From: an uncultured Microbulbifer sp.
GTDB taxonomy: Bacteria > Pseudomonadota > Gammaproteobacteria > Pseudomonadales > Cellvibrionaceae
Assembly: GCF_947498635.1 (NCBI RefSeq)
Contig: NZ_CANMKV010000012.1
Span: 51,810-115,809, forward strand
Length of the DNA stretch: 64,000 nt
Reading direction: 5' to 3'
Shown here: positions 32,697-41,205 of the stretch, one piece after another
How positions within the stretch are numbered: position 1 is the first letter of the stretch
Layout: each line of letters begins with the position of its first letter
Notes under the pieces: model-generated
The model's database searches: none
What the model was told of the DNA's origin: nothing
Seen by the model: the letters and a program-made list of their open reading frames with translations, nothing else
Program-made: the position numbers and the translations under genes

Positions 32697-32785
32697 TCGA
32701 ATTCCGGCGGGATATCTCTCCTCTCGCCCGGTGAGATACCCTCTTTCCATTAAACTTGCGCTTCGGGAACACAAGGAATGGCCCG

Positions 32786-33877
32786 ATGCACAAGCCCAGA
32801 ATGCAGCTGCTCGCCAGCTTTGATATCGCCTCTTTGCAGTACCTGGATGAGCGGGGACAAACCACCCAGGCTCTGCCAGATTTTGCCACTCCGGACACTC
32901 TGGAGGCCCTCTATCGGCAGATGACCCTTGCGCGCATGGTGGATGACCGTGCGGTAAAAATGCAGCGCACCGGCCAGCTGGGTACCTACCCTTCCAGTTT
33001 GGGGCAGGAAGCCATCGGTGTGGGTGTCGCTGCCGCCATGGCCAAAGAGGATGTCTATTGCCCCAACTATCGCGAGACCGGTGCTCTCCTGGAGCGCGGT
33101 GTGCGAATAGAGGAAATTTACACCATTTGGGGCGGGGACGAACGCGGGCAGAATTTTTGCCATGTCCGCGAGGACCTGCCCCTGAGCGTGCCCATCGCCA
33201 CGCAAATGCTGCACGGTGCCGGCGTTGCCTTCGCGCTCAAATACAAACACGAGCAGTTGAGTCAACCGATGCGCGCAGCCGTCACCAGTGGTGGGGATGG
33301 CGCTACCTCGAAGGGGGATTTCTACGAGGCGATCAATTTGGCCGGGGATTGGAAACTGCCTTTGGTGGTGGTTATCAATAACAATCAATGGGCCATCTCA
33401 CTATCCCGCTCCGGCCAGACTGCATGCAGAACCCTGGCACAGAAAGCAATTGCTGCGGGCATACCGAGCCTTCAGGTGGATGGCAACGACGTGATCGCCG
33501 TTTATCAGGCGGTGACGGAGGCTTTGCAGCAGGCCCATGCCGGCGGTGGCCCCTCATTGATTGAAGCGGTGAGTTATCGCCTTTGCGATCACACCACGGC
33601 GGATGACGCCAGCCGCTACCAACCCGCGGAGGAGCTCAAAGAGGCCTGGGCTAGAGAGCCGTTGCGGCGGCTTAGAGCTTACCTGGAGACCCTCGGCGCT
33701 TGGGGAGAGGCCAGGGAAGAGGCTATGCAACGGGAGCTGAAGGAGATCCTGGAGGAATCCGTTCGCGTCTATCGGCAAGCACCGCGGGATACAGCTACGG
33801 CTATTTTCGATCACCTTTATGAAACACTGCCCGAGGCCTTCGTCGAGCAATACCAGCAATTGCAGGGGGACAGCTAA
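32786..33877 (+). CDS. pdhA: Pyruvate (2-oxo acid) dehydrogenase E1 component subunit alpha
   Basis: The thiamine-diphosphate-binding subunit of a heterotetrameric E1. The 363-residue product has MTLARMVDDRAVKMQRTGQLG, YPSSLGQEAIGVGVAAAM, and the ThDP motif GGDGATSKGDFYEA followed by VVINNNQWAIS. The ATG at 32786 has AAGGA at the right distance. Its stop codon overlaps the pdhB start by one base, so the genes are translationally coupled. Branched-chain 2-oxo acids are an alternative substrate class, since family members differ subtly. Confidence 0.92.
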   Translation: MHKPRMQLLASFDIASLQYLDERGQTTQALPDFATPDTLEALYRQMTLARMVDDRAVKMQRTGQLGTYPSSLGQEAIGVGVAAAMAKEDVYCPNYRETGALLERGVRIEEIYTIWGGDERGQNFCHVREDLPLSVPIATQMLHGAGVAFALKYKHEQLSQPMRAAVTSGGDGATSKGDFYEAINLAGDWKLPLVVVINNNQWAISLSRSGQTACRTLAQKAIAAGIPSLQVDGNDVIAVYQAVTEALQQAHAGGGPSLIEAVSYRLCDHTTADDASRYQPAEELKEAWAREPLRRLRAYLETLGAWGEAREEAMQRELKEILEESVRVYRQAPRDTATAIFDHLYETLPEAFVEQYQQLQGDS

Positions 33878-34872
33878 TGGCGCAAATCACCCTGGTGGAA
33901 GCGGTCACCCAGGCACTCGCCTTTGAGATGCAAAGAGATCCCAAAGTGGTCGTATTTGGTGAGGATGTCGGTCTGAATGGCGGTGTGTTTCGCGCTACGG
34001 ATGGTCTGCAGGCGCGGTTTGGCCGGGAGCGGGTATTGGATACCCCGCTGGCGGAAAATATGATCGGCGGAATGGCTATCGGAATGGCCGCACAGGGTTT
34101 GCGGCCAGTGGCGGAATTCCAGTTTATGGGATTTATCTATCCGGCACTGGATCAGATTCTCAGTCACGCTGGGCGCTATCGCAACAGGACCCGCGGTCGC
34201 CTTTCCTGTCCCATCGTATATCGGGCCCCCTACGGAGGTGGTATCCACGCACCGGAACACCACTCGGAGAGCACTGAGGCGCTATTTGCCCACATTCCCG
34301 GCTTGCGTCTGGTGGTGCCCTCCTCTCCGGCGCGGGCCTACGGCTTGCTGCTCGCTGCTATTAGAGACCCGGACCCGGTGATGTTCCTCGAACCCAAACG
34401 CATCTATCGCGCGGTGCGCCAGGAAGTTGTCGATAGTGGAGAAGCACTCCCCCTGGATCGCGCATTTGTTTTGCGTGAGGGCCGTGATATCACACTAGTT
34501 GCCTGGGGAGCCTCCTTGAAGGAAGCCCTACAGGTCGCTGAGCAGCTCTCTAGGGAGGGTATTGAGGTCGAGGTAATAGATCTTGCCACCCTAAAGCCTC
34601 TGGATATTCACACTATCATCGACTCCCTGGAAAAGACCCACCGCTGTGTATTGATCCATGAGGCCGCGCGCTTTTGTGGTGTGGGGGCAGAAGTTGCCTC
34701 ACAGATCAATGAGTATGCCTTCGATCTGTTACTGGCGCCGGTACAGAGAGTCACGGGATTCGATACCGTAATGCCCTACTTCCAATTGGAGGATGCCTAT
34801 TTACCCGGTGTGCCGCGGATTATGACGGCGGTGCGGGAAGTTCTCGAATACGCGAATGGAGGGGTGGCATGA
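33877..34872 (+). CDS. pdhB: Pyruvate (2-oxo acid) dehydrogenase E1 component subunit beta
   Basis: The partner subunit of E1. The 331-residue product contains VVVFGEDVGLNGGVFRATDG, DTPLAENMIGGMAIGMA, the substrate region APYGGGIHAPEHHSES with its conserved His pair, and the C-terminal transketolase domain with EVIDLATLKPLD. It shares bases with both neighbours (TAATG and ATGA overlaps). Confidence 0.93.
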   Translation: MAQITLVEAVTQALAFEMQRDPKVVVFGEDVGLNGGVFRATDGLQARFGRERVLDTPLAENMIGGMAIGMAAQGLRPVAEFQFMGFIYPALDQILSHAGRYRNRTRGRLSCPIVYRAPYGGGIHAPEHHSESTEALFAHIPGLRLVVPSSPARAYGLLLAAIRDPDPVMFLEPKRIYRAVRQEVVDSGEALPLDRAFVLREGRDITLVAWGASLKEALQVAEQLSREGIEVEVIDLATLKPLDIHTIIDSLEKTHRCVLIHEAARFCGVGAEVASQINEYAFDLLLAPVQRVTGFDTVMPYFQLEDAYLPGVPRIMTAVREVLEYANGGVA

Positions 34873-36113
34873 AAACTTTCACTCTGCCAGACCTCGGAGA
34901 GGGGCTGCCCGATGCGGTGGTGCGTGAATGGCATGTGAGCGAGGGCGATACGATTGCTGCCCACGAGAGCCTGGTTACTGTGGAGACGGCCAAGGCCTTG
35001 GTGGAAGTGCCGGCCCCCTGGGGAGGCCGGGTTGAGAAGCTATTTGCGGCGCAAGACCAAACTGTAAATGTGGGTGAGCCCCTGGTGGGCTTTACTGCGG
35101 AGGATGCCAATCACGAGATACCGGCCACGGAGCACTCCACTACAACCATCTCTCCAGGCGATAGCGTCTCTGCGGAAGACCCCTCTGTGAAAGAAACCGC
35201 CCCACCGCAGACGCGATCGGACAGCGGTACGGTTGTGGGCAAGCTGGAGCAGGGAGAGGCTGTACTTGGGGCTGAGCAGCGAGTTGCGCCAAGTCGGCGT
35301 CGTCCCGCCACACCCAAAGTCAGGGCATTGGCGCGCCGGCTGGGAGTGGATCTGGAAAAGCTCTCCACGGATGGATCCCTGGTTACCGCGGCCCAGGTGC
35401 ATGCTGCCGTGGGCTCCACACCTGTCACAGAAAAAAGCGCAGAGGAAAAAAAATCGCCACTACCAGTGCAGGGTGCGGAAAAAACCGCCGGGGTAGAGGC
35501 GGTGATGTCGCCCGCGCGACGCGCGATGGGATTATCCATGAGTCGCGCCAGGGATCAGGTTGCGCAGATTACCCTGTGTGACGATGCGGATATCTCCAGC
35601 TGGTGGGGCAGTACTCCGGCGCTGCTGCGGTTGATTCGCGCCGTGCAGTTGGCCTGTACCGCTGAGCCTACCCTGAATGCCCTTTACGAGAATGACCAGC
35701 TGAAGATTCAAGAGACGGTCAATATCGGCTTGGCGGTGGACTCCCCCCGTGGTTTATATGTCCCTGTGCTGAGGGATGTGGCCGGACACACGGATGAGGC
35801 CTTGCTGGCGCAGGTGGCCGATTACAAGCACCAGGCTCGGGAAACCGGTATTGCCCAGAGCGATTTACAGGGCGCCACGATTCTATTGTCCAACTTTGGT
35901 GCTATTGCCGGACGCTATGCCACTCCGGTTGTCCTGCCGCCAACGGTGGCAATCGTCGGTGCGGGCAGGGTCTGCCAGGGTGTAGTGGTGATCGACCGCT
36001 GGCCGGCGATGCGCCCACTTTTACCCCTTTCTATTAGTGCCGATCACCGCGCGGTAACCGGCGGTGAGCTGGCGCGTTTTCTCCGGGCGATGCTGCATGC
36101 ACTCTCCACTTGA
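34869..36113 (+). CDS. pdhC: Dihydrolipoamide acyltransferase (E2) with altered HxxxDG motif
   Basis: The E2 core of the 2-oxo acid dehydrogenase complex, 414 residues. One N-terminal lipoyl domain has the modified Lys in VETAKALVEV (Lys42). A charged linker leads to a peripheral-subunit-binding domain (ATPKVRALARRLGVDLEKL) and the CoA acyltransferase domain. The catalytic segment reads SADHRAVTGGE: His393 is present, but the usual Asp of HxxxDG is Thr397. I recall similar variants in some gammaproteobacterial E2 proteins, from memory only. No E3 gene lies beside the operon, so a shared lipoamide dehydrogenase elsewhere is expected. Confidence 0.92.
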   Translation: MKTFTLPDLGEGLPDAVVREWHVSEGDTIAAHESLVTVETAKALVEVPAPWGGRVEKLFAAQDQTVNVGEPLVGFTAEDANHEIPATEHSTTTISPGDSVSAEDPSVKETAPPQTRSDSGTVVGKLEQGEAVLGAEQRVAPSRRRPATPKVRALARRLGVDLEKLSTDGSLVTAAQVHAAVGSTPVTEKSAEEKKSPLPVQGAEKTAGVEAVMSPARRAMGLSMSRARDQVAQITLCDDADISSWWGSTPALLRLIRAVQLACTAEPTLNALYENDQLKIQETVNIGLAVDSPRGLYVPVLRDVAGHTDEALLAQVADYKHQARETGIAQSDLQGATILLSNFGAIAGRYATPVVLPPTVAIVGAGRVCQGVVVIDRWPAMRPLLPLSISADHRAVTGGELARFLRAMLHALST

Positions 36114-36202
36114 GCGCGGATTGCTCCCCCTATTTTGCACGGCAAGTTGGCGTTTGAGTGAAATTACAGTGGGAACTTATATTTCACTTTGCTATCTTTA
36201 AG

Positions 36203-36215
36203 TTTCGAAACGAAA
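36203..36215. promoter_or_regulatory. Candidate DeoR-type operator upstream of the regulator gene
   Basis: TTTCG-AAA-CGAAA is a perfect inverted repeat 11 bases before the start codon of the DeoR-family gene. A further CGAAACG occurs at the start of the gene itself. Such TTTCG/CGAAA half-sites are typical of DeoR/GlpR-type operators, suggesting autoregulation. Confidence 0.5.
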
Positions 36216-36226
36216 TTTAGAGATTT

Positions 36227-37003
36227 ATGTCGAAACGTAATACACAACACCGCCGACACGGCATTATTAGCCTTTTGAACGAGGCGGGAGAAGCTAGTGT
36301 CGAGCAGTTGGCACGCCAGTTCGAAACTTCAGAGGTTACGATTCGAAAGGATCTCACCGCGATGGAAAACCACGGCCTGCTACTGCGTCGCCGCGGTGGT
36401 GCCATACCGGTACCGCGGGAACTGGTGGTAGAGGAAGGTCCTTCGGAGGTAAAACGCGCGATCAGTCGCGCGGCGGCGGCTTTGATCCCGGATCACCACC
36501 GCATCGTAATCGACTACGGCCGCACTACAGCGGCGATGATTCCCGAGCTGGAGCGCAAGCGTGGGTTGGTAGTGATGACCAATTCCCTAAACGTAGCCAA
36601 TGCCCTGCGGGAGCTGGAAAACGAGCCGACTCTGCTGATGACCGGAGGCACCTGGGACCCCCATTTTGAGGCCTTTCAGGGCAAAGTGGCGGAACAGGTA
36701 CTGCGAGATTACGACTTTGACAGAGCCTTTATCGGTGCTGACGGCATAGACCTTGAGCGCGGCACCTGTACGTTTAATGAGCAGATCGGCCTCTCCCGCG
36801 TGATGGCGGAGGTGGCCCGCGAAGTGGTGGTTTTGGCGGAGTCTAGCAAGGTCGGCAGGCGCATACCCAACCTGGAGTTGTCTTGGGCGCAAGTCGATGT
36901 GCTGGTAACGGATTCCGCACTGGAAGAGAGTGCGCGCGAGCAACTGCAAGACCTGGGGGTTCGAGTTATCTGCGCCGCGCCAACTTCGAGCGCCCAAGAC
37001 TAG
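36227..37003 (+). CDS. glmR: DeoR-family transcriptional regulator, likely controlling glmS
   Basis: A 258-residue regulator with an N-terminal winged helix-turn-helix ([39 protein letters not shown]) and a C-terminal sugar-phosphate-sensing domain with [38 protein letters not shown] and [12 protein letters not shown]. In Pseudomonas relatives a DeoR regulator sits directly before glmS, so amino-sugar control is likely. glmS starts 43 bases downstream. Confidence 0.9.
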   Translation: MSKRNTQHRRHGIISLLNEAGEASVEQLARQFETSEVTIRKDLTAMENHGLLLRRRGGAIPVPRELVVEEGPSEVKRAISRAAAALIPDHHRIVIDYGRTTAAMIPELERKRGLVVMTNSLNVANALRELENEPTLLMTGGTWDPHFEAFQGKVAEQVLRDYDFDRAFIGADGIDLERGTCTFNEQIGLSRVMAEVAREVVVLAESSKVGRRIPNLELSWAQVDVLVTDSALEESAREQLQDLGVRVICAAPTSSAQD

Positions 37004-37046
37004 CAAGGGCGAGACAAAAAGTTTAAGAATTTGTAAGGAGAGCGAG

Positions 37047-38876
37047 ATGTGTGGAATTGTTGGGGCTCTGGCCCAGCGCAATGTGACAGGTATTTTACTC
37101 GAGGGCCTGCGTCGTCTCGAGTACCGCGGTTACGATTCAGCCGGTGTCTGCCTACTCGGTGATGATGGCCAGTTGCAGCTACGCAAGAGCCAGGGCAAGG
37201 TCGCCGACCTGGAGGCCAAACTGCAGCAGCAGCCGAGCGCTGGTCATTTGGGGATCGCCCATACCCGCTGGGCCACTCATGGGGTACCCTCTGACGACAA
37301 CGCCCATCCCCACATGTCCGGACATATTGCCCTGGTGCACAACGGGATTATCGAAAATCATCAGGCATTGCGCTCAGAGTTACAGGACAAGGGCTACCAG
37401 TTCTCCTCGGATACTGATACCGAAGTGGTGGTTCACCTGATTCACTCCCTGAGCAGCGAAGGTGCCAGCTTGGTGGACATAGTGGGCAAAGCCACGCAAA
37501 TACTCGAGGGTGCCTATGCCCTTGCCGTGGTGAGTAGTGAGGAGCCGGATGTGCTGGCCTGTGCCCGTTTGGGCAGCCCCCTGGTTCTGGGGGTTGGTAT
37601 CGAGGAGAACTTTATCGCCTCAGATCCCATGGCGCTGCGCCAGGTGACCGATCGATTTATCTTCCTCGAAGAGGGCGATGTGGCGGAGGTACGCCGCGGC
37701 GGTATTTCTGTGCGCGATAAGCAGGGGGGGGAAGTCAGCCGACCGGTGCATAAGCTGGATGGGGGCCACGATGTGGCTGACAAGGGGCGCTACCGCCACT
37801 ATATGCAGAAGGAAATTTTCGAGCAGCCAGAGGTGGTGGCGGCCACTTTGGCGGGTCGAATTGGTGAGCATTCGGTACTGCCTCAAGCTTTGGGTGCTCG
37901 AGCCCTAGAAATTCTCCCCAAAGTGAAGCAGGTACAAATTGTCGCCTGTGGCACCAGCTACCATGCGGGTATGGTTGCTCGCTATTGGCTCGAAGAGTGG
38001 GCGGGAGTCCCCTGCTCGGTGGAAGTGGCCAGCGAAATTCGCTACCGCAAAACGGTAGTGCGTCCCGGTACCTTGTTTGTGACTATTTCCCAGTCTGGCG
38101 AGACCGCAGATACTCTGGCGGCGTTGCGCCAGGCCAAGGAGCTCGGCTACCTGGGCTTTATGACCATTTGTAATGTGCCCAACAGCTCTCTGGTGCGCGA
38201 GTCGGAGCTATCGCTGATGACCGAAGCGGGCCCGGAAATCGGGGTGGCCTCCACCAAGGCCTTTACCACTCAGTTAGTTGCCCTGCAGCTGTTTTGCCTC
38301 GCCTTGGCCAAGACCAATGGTCTATCCGCTGAGCGTGAGGCAGAGCTAGTAGGCGCTCTGCGCCAGTTGCCGCAGTTGATGGAAGCCTTTGCCGGCCTGG
38401 ATAAGACGGTGCAGCGTACCAGTGAAGCTTTCGCGGAGAAGAACCACGCGCTGTTCCTCGGCCGCGGTGTTGAATTTCCTATCGCCCTCGAGGGCGCTCT
38501 GAAGCTCAAGGAAATTTCCTACATTCATGCGGAGGCTTACCCCGCCGGGGAACTTAAGCATGGCCCATTGGCACTGGTGGATGGCGATATGCCGGTTATT
38601 GTTGTCGCCCCCAATAATGACCTGTTGGAAAAACTCAAATCCAATTTGCAGGAAGTGCGCGCACGGGGTGGTCAATTGTTTGTGTTTGCCAGCCCTGAAG
38701 CCGGTTTTTCCAGCGAGGAGGGGATGACCCTGATCGAGGTGCCGGACTGCCCCAGGAGCCTGGCCCCGATTCTGTACACAGTGCCTCTGCAGCTGCTCAG
38801 TTATCATGTAGCGCTGCTGAAGGGCACCGACGTGGACCAGCCGCGCAACCTGGCCAAGTCGGTCACTGTAGAGTAA
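37047..38876 (+). CDS. glmS: Glutamine--fructose-6-phosphate aminotransferase (isomerizing)
   Basis: Makes glucosamine-6-phosphate from Fru-6-P and glutamine. The 609 residues equal the E. coli length. The nucleophile Cys follows the initiator Met (MCGIVGAL), with [13 protein letters not shown] and the SIS domains [13 protein letters not shown] and [13 protein letters not shown]. The C-terminus [11 protein letters not shown] is the conserved attTn7 coding end. The ATG at 37047 has a perfect AAGGAG six bases away. Confidence 0.98.
   Translation: MCGIVGALAQRNVTGILLEGLRRLEYRGYDSAGVCLLGDDGQLQLRKSQGKVADLEAKLQQQPSAGHLGIAHTRWATHGVPSDDNAHPHMSGHIALVHNGIIENHQALRSELQDKGYQFSSDTDTEVVVHLIHSLSSEGASLVDIVGKATQILEGAYALAVVSSEEPDVLACARLGSPLVLGVGIEENFIASDPMALRQVTDRFIFLEEGDVAEVRRGGISVRDKQGGEVSRPVHKLDGGHDVADKGRYRHYMQKEIFEQPEVVAATLAGRIGEHSVLPQALGARALEILPKVKQVQIVACGTSYHAGMVARYWLEEWAGVPCSVEVASEIRYRKTVVRPGTLFVTISQSGETADTLAALRQAKELGYLGFMTICNVPNSSLVRESELSLMTEAGPEIGVASTKAFTTQLVALQLFCLALAKTNGLSAEREAELVGALRQLPQLMEAFAGLDKTVQRTSEAFAEKNHALFLGRGVEFPIALEGALKLKEISYIHAEAYPAGELKHGPLALVDGDMPVIVVAPNNDLLEKLKSNLQEVRARGGQLFVFASPEAGFSSEEGMTLIEVPDCPRSLAPILYTVPLQLLSYHVALLKGTDVDQPRNLAKSVTVE
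38841..38876 (+). other. attTn7 recognition segment in the glmS 3' end (unoccupied)
   Basis: The codons for [11 protein letters not shown] and the stop correspond to the conserved TnsD-binding part of attTn7. The sequence just downstream (about 38895-38905) shows no Tn7 end, so the site appears empty. Confidence 0.6.
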
Positions 38877-38900
38877 ATCTCATAAGGCCACGGATGGCTG

Positions 38901-39761
38901 ATGAACATATCTGTTGAGCGCTGCTCATTCACGACTGCCGATGGGGTTACGCTGAGCTACCTGTGCGCCGGGGCTGGCCCCACCCTGCTGCTTCTACACG
39001 GCTGGTCTCAGGGGGCTGCCCTGTTCAAGTACCAGCTCACAGGTCTGAGTGATCGCTATCGGGTGATTGCCCTGGATATGCGTGGCCACGGATTTTCTGA
39101 AAAACCTTCACACGGTTACCGAATTGCCCGGTTGGCCAAAGATCTACAAGAGATAATAGCCACTTTAGACCCCGTATCGCTGTACCTGCTAGGCCACTCG
39201 GCCGGCGCCTCGGTTATCTGGAGCTACCTGGAAATGTTTGGTGACAAGCGGGTTACCAAACTTGTATTTATCGATGAGCCGGCGGCGTTGCTCGCTCAGC
39301 CCAATTGGTCTAAACAGGAATGCCTTGAGGCCGGGGCGATCCTCACGCCTGCGCAACTCTTTCAGTTTACCGGTCTGTTACACAGTACGGAGGGAGAGCG
39401 CGCCACCCGGGAAATATTGATGTCTATGGTGACGCCGGCGATGACTGAGGCACAAAGAGAAGAGCTGGTCGCGGTCAATCTGCAGTTTCCTCGCACCCTG
39501 GCGGCGCGCCTGTTTATCGACAACGTTACCCGTGACTGGCGTGACTTCATTCCACATATTAAAAAACCCACATTGATCGCCTTTGGCCGTGCCAGCCCGC
39601 ACCCGGTGGAGTGCCAAGAGTGGATTTACCAGCAGATTAAAGGTTCCCGCTTGGAAATTATCGATGCTGCAGACGGTGGTAGTCACTTCCTGTTTCTCGA
39701 AGCGCCACACAGATTTAACGCGCTGCTGGCGGACTTTTTGGGCGATGAACCTTACCAGTGA
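38901..39761 (+). CDS. Alpha/beta hydrolase
   Basis: A 286-residue hydrolase of the esterase/lipase superfamily. It shows LLLLHGWSQGAALF (oxyanion region), LDMRGHGFSEKP, the nucleophile elbow LLGHSAGAS (Ser100) and the C-terminal His in GGSHFLFLEAPHRF (His262). No signal peptide is apparent. The substrate is unknown. It directly follows glmS after 24 bases. Confidence 0.9.
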   Translation: MNISVERCSFTTADGVTLSYLCAGAGPTLLLLHGWSQGAALFKYQLTGLSDRYRVIALDMRGHGFSEKPSHGYRIARLAKDLQEIIATLDPVSLYLLGHSAGASVIWSYLEMFGDKRVTKLVFIDEPAALLAQPNWSKQECLEAGAILTPAQLFQFTGLLHSTEGERATREILMSMVTPAMTEAQREELVAVNLQFPRTLAARLFIDNVTRDWRDFIPHIKKPTLIAFGRASPHPVECQEWIYQQIKGSRLEIIDAADGGSHFLFLEAPHRFNALLADFLGDEPYQ

Positions 39762-39814
39762 ATTAGCAGGTGGGCCCGGGAAAGGAATCTACCGGTAACC
39801 GTCCCCAAAATGAG

Positions 39815-39988
39815 TTTTCCACAGGCGCAATTTTATTTTTACTGAGGCATAACCCGGTGGGTAACTGTTGACAAAGTTATCAACAGTTTGGGTTTTACAG
39901 TATTTTTTGAAACTCCTTGCACATTTAAGACCTTCTTCCTGTGGGTAACTCCCTCTAAGAGGGCTTCATCTTAGATAAACTATGCACA
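39815..39988. promoter_or_regulatory. DnaA-box-like cluster between the hydrolase gene and the pseudogene
   Basis: Five 9-mers within 174 bases each match or nearly match DnaA boxes: TTTTCCACA (39815), TTGTCAACA on the minus strand (39866-39874), TTATCAACA (39877-39885), TTACCCACA on the minus strand (39940-39948) and CTATGCACA (39980-39988). The second and third form an inverted repeat ctgttga / tcaacag. A DnaA-titration or initiation-control site is possible; a sixth match at 40019 is explained by the adjacent pseudogene coding sequence. Confidence 0.4.
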
Positions 39989-40004
39989 GAGGCAGCTTTT
40001 TAGG

Positions 40005-40977
40005 ATGAAAATCGTAGGTTATCAACAGCCCTTCTATTTTTAATAAGCAATCTTTAGAAGGTGTAAGCCCGTCAATTCCAGAGGCTTTTGGGAGAGATTT
40101 ACTGGTGGAAGTTCAGGCGGCATCGGTAAATCCTGTGGATGCCAAGGTGCCAGCCGAACCTGGCCTGTGGAAACTTCTGGGTGGGTGATTGGGATTGGTT
40201 TGCGTAGGATAATACCCGTGCCGGCAACAATGCACAGTACCGGCTGGAGGAAGAGCGGATCACCCGTCCTGCCGCTAAACGTCTCAGTAATGCGTAAGCT
40301 ATAGTCCAGTCCAGTCCAGTCCAGTCCAGTCCAGTCCAGTCCAGTCCAGTCCAGCTTAAACCCCTGCCCGCCAATGCCATCTGGGAGTTGGGATTCACCT
40401 CCTTGTATGTGGACTTCAGAAAGGTGGGATCGCTAACTCTATCCTCGTTATCAGTGCTGCGGGGGGCAGGCTATTTTGGTACACCTAGCTCGCCGTTTAA
40501 CCGGCCTCAAGGGAATCGAGGCCGCCTCCCTTGAATAGAGCAATGCATGGTTGAAAAACTCGGCGCGGTCCCTGTCATCAATCACCGTCACTCGCTTCGT
40601 GAAGAACTAAAAAACGCCGTTAAAGGTGAAGTAGACTAGGTGATTAGCTTAATCAAAACCGGGAATGATTTAGTGAAAATGGTGCAGAGCATGAAGTGGC
40701 AGGAAGAACTGGCTCTGATTAATGATCCAGACGCCTTGGATGAAATGGCTCTCAAGCGAAAAGTATCTGTCTGCACTGAGACTGTATTCACTTACCCGCT
40801 ATTTAAAACCGGGGATATCAATGCTCAACCTATGCGCCTCAATGGTTGGCGGAATTATTTGAGAAAAGAATTAATAGAATGACACTCGGTTAATATTTTT
40901 GGGTGATCAAAGCAGAAAACGTTCGCAGGGTACGTGCCCTTAAAGAATATCAGAGTACCAGAAATAAAATTGTCTAA
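40005..40977 (+). pseudogene. Decayed zinc-type alcohol dehydrogenase / quinone reductase
   Basis: Successive reading frames spell pieces of one MDR-family oxidoreductase: MKIVGYQQP at 40005, then IPEAFGRDLLVEVQAASVNP near 40075, NNAQYRLEEERI near 40229, a nucleotide-binding segment resembling ILVISAAGG near 40442, GAVPVINHRHSLREEL near 40564, then DEMALKRKVSV with FKTGDINAQ near 40738, and a C-terminal KAENVRRVRALKEY near 40906. They occur in the correct order but are broken by stops, frameshifts and deletions. A CCAGT microsatellite sits inside. The last open piece (40640-40882) could be called a gene by software but is only the C-terminal remnant. Confidence 0.82.
40303..40354. repeat. CCAGT pentanucleotide tandem repeat
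   Basis: Nine complete CCAGT units (40306-40350), preceded by AGT and followed by CCAG, form a perfect microsatellite inside the decayed oxidoreductase gene. Five-base units shift the reading frame when copy number changes, as in contingency loci. Confidence 0.95.
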
Positions 40978-41205
40978 GGGAATGATTTAAAATAATTTAC
41001 TGATTTTATTTCAGTTGTGAATAATCAGCTATTTTAAATAACGTCTGGATTCATGCAATTTTTCTAGAAAAAACAGAGAGATTTTTTCGTAATTTAAAGT
41101 GCTGACAACAGGAAAAAAGGTCTCCTATACTGGCTGGATGACTGACCCGATTATTCGAGTTGAAAGCCGCACTGCGGCAGTCTTTTACAGGAATTTTAGT
41201 GAGAG

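Noticed and set aside
40019..40027. An additional TTATCAACA DnaA-box-like 9-mer
   Set aside because: It is explained by the codons for GYQQ at the start of the oxidoreductase pseudogene, so it is not counted in the box cluster.
40099..40398. A minus-strand frame with a repetitive LDWTG peptide
   Set aside because: The peptide is only the CCAGT microsatellite read in reverse inside a decayed gene. No other coding signal is present.
40640..40882. An 80-codon frame that looks like a small gene
   Set aside because: Its translation is the C-terminal part of the zinc-type alcohol dehydrogenase whose other pieces lie just upstream, so it is a pseudogene fragment and lacks a ribosome binding site.
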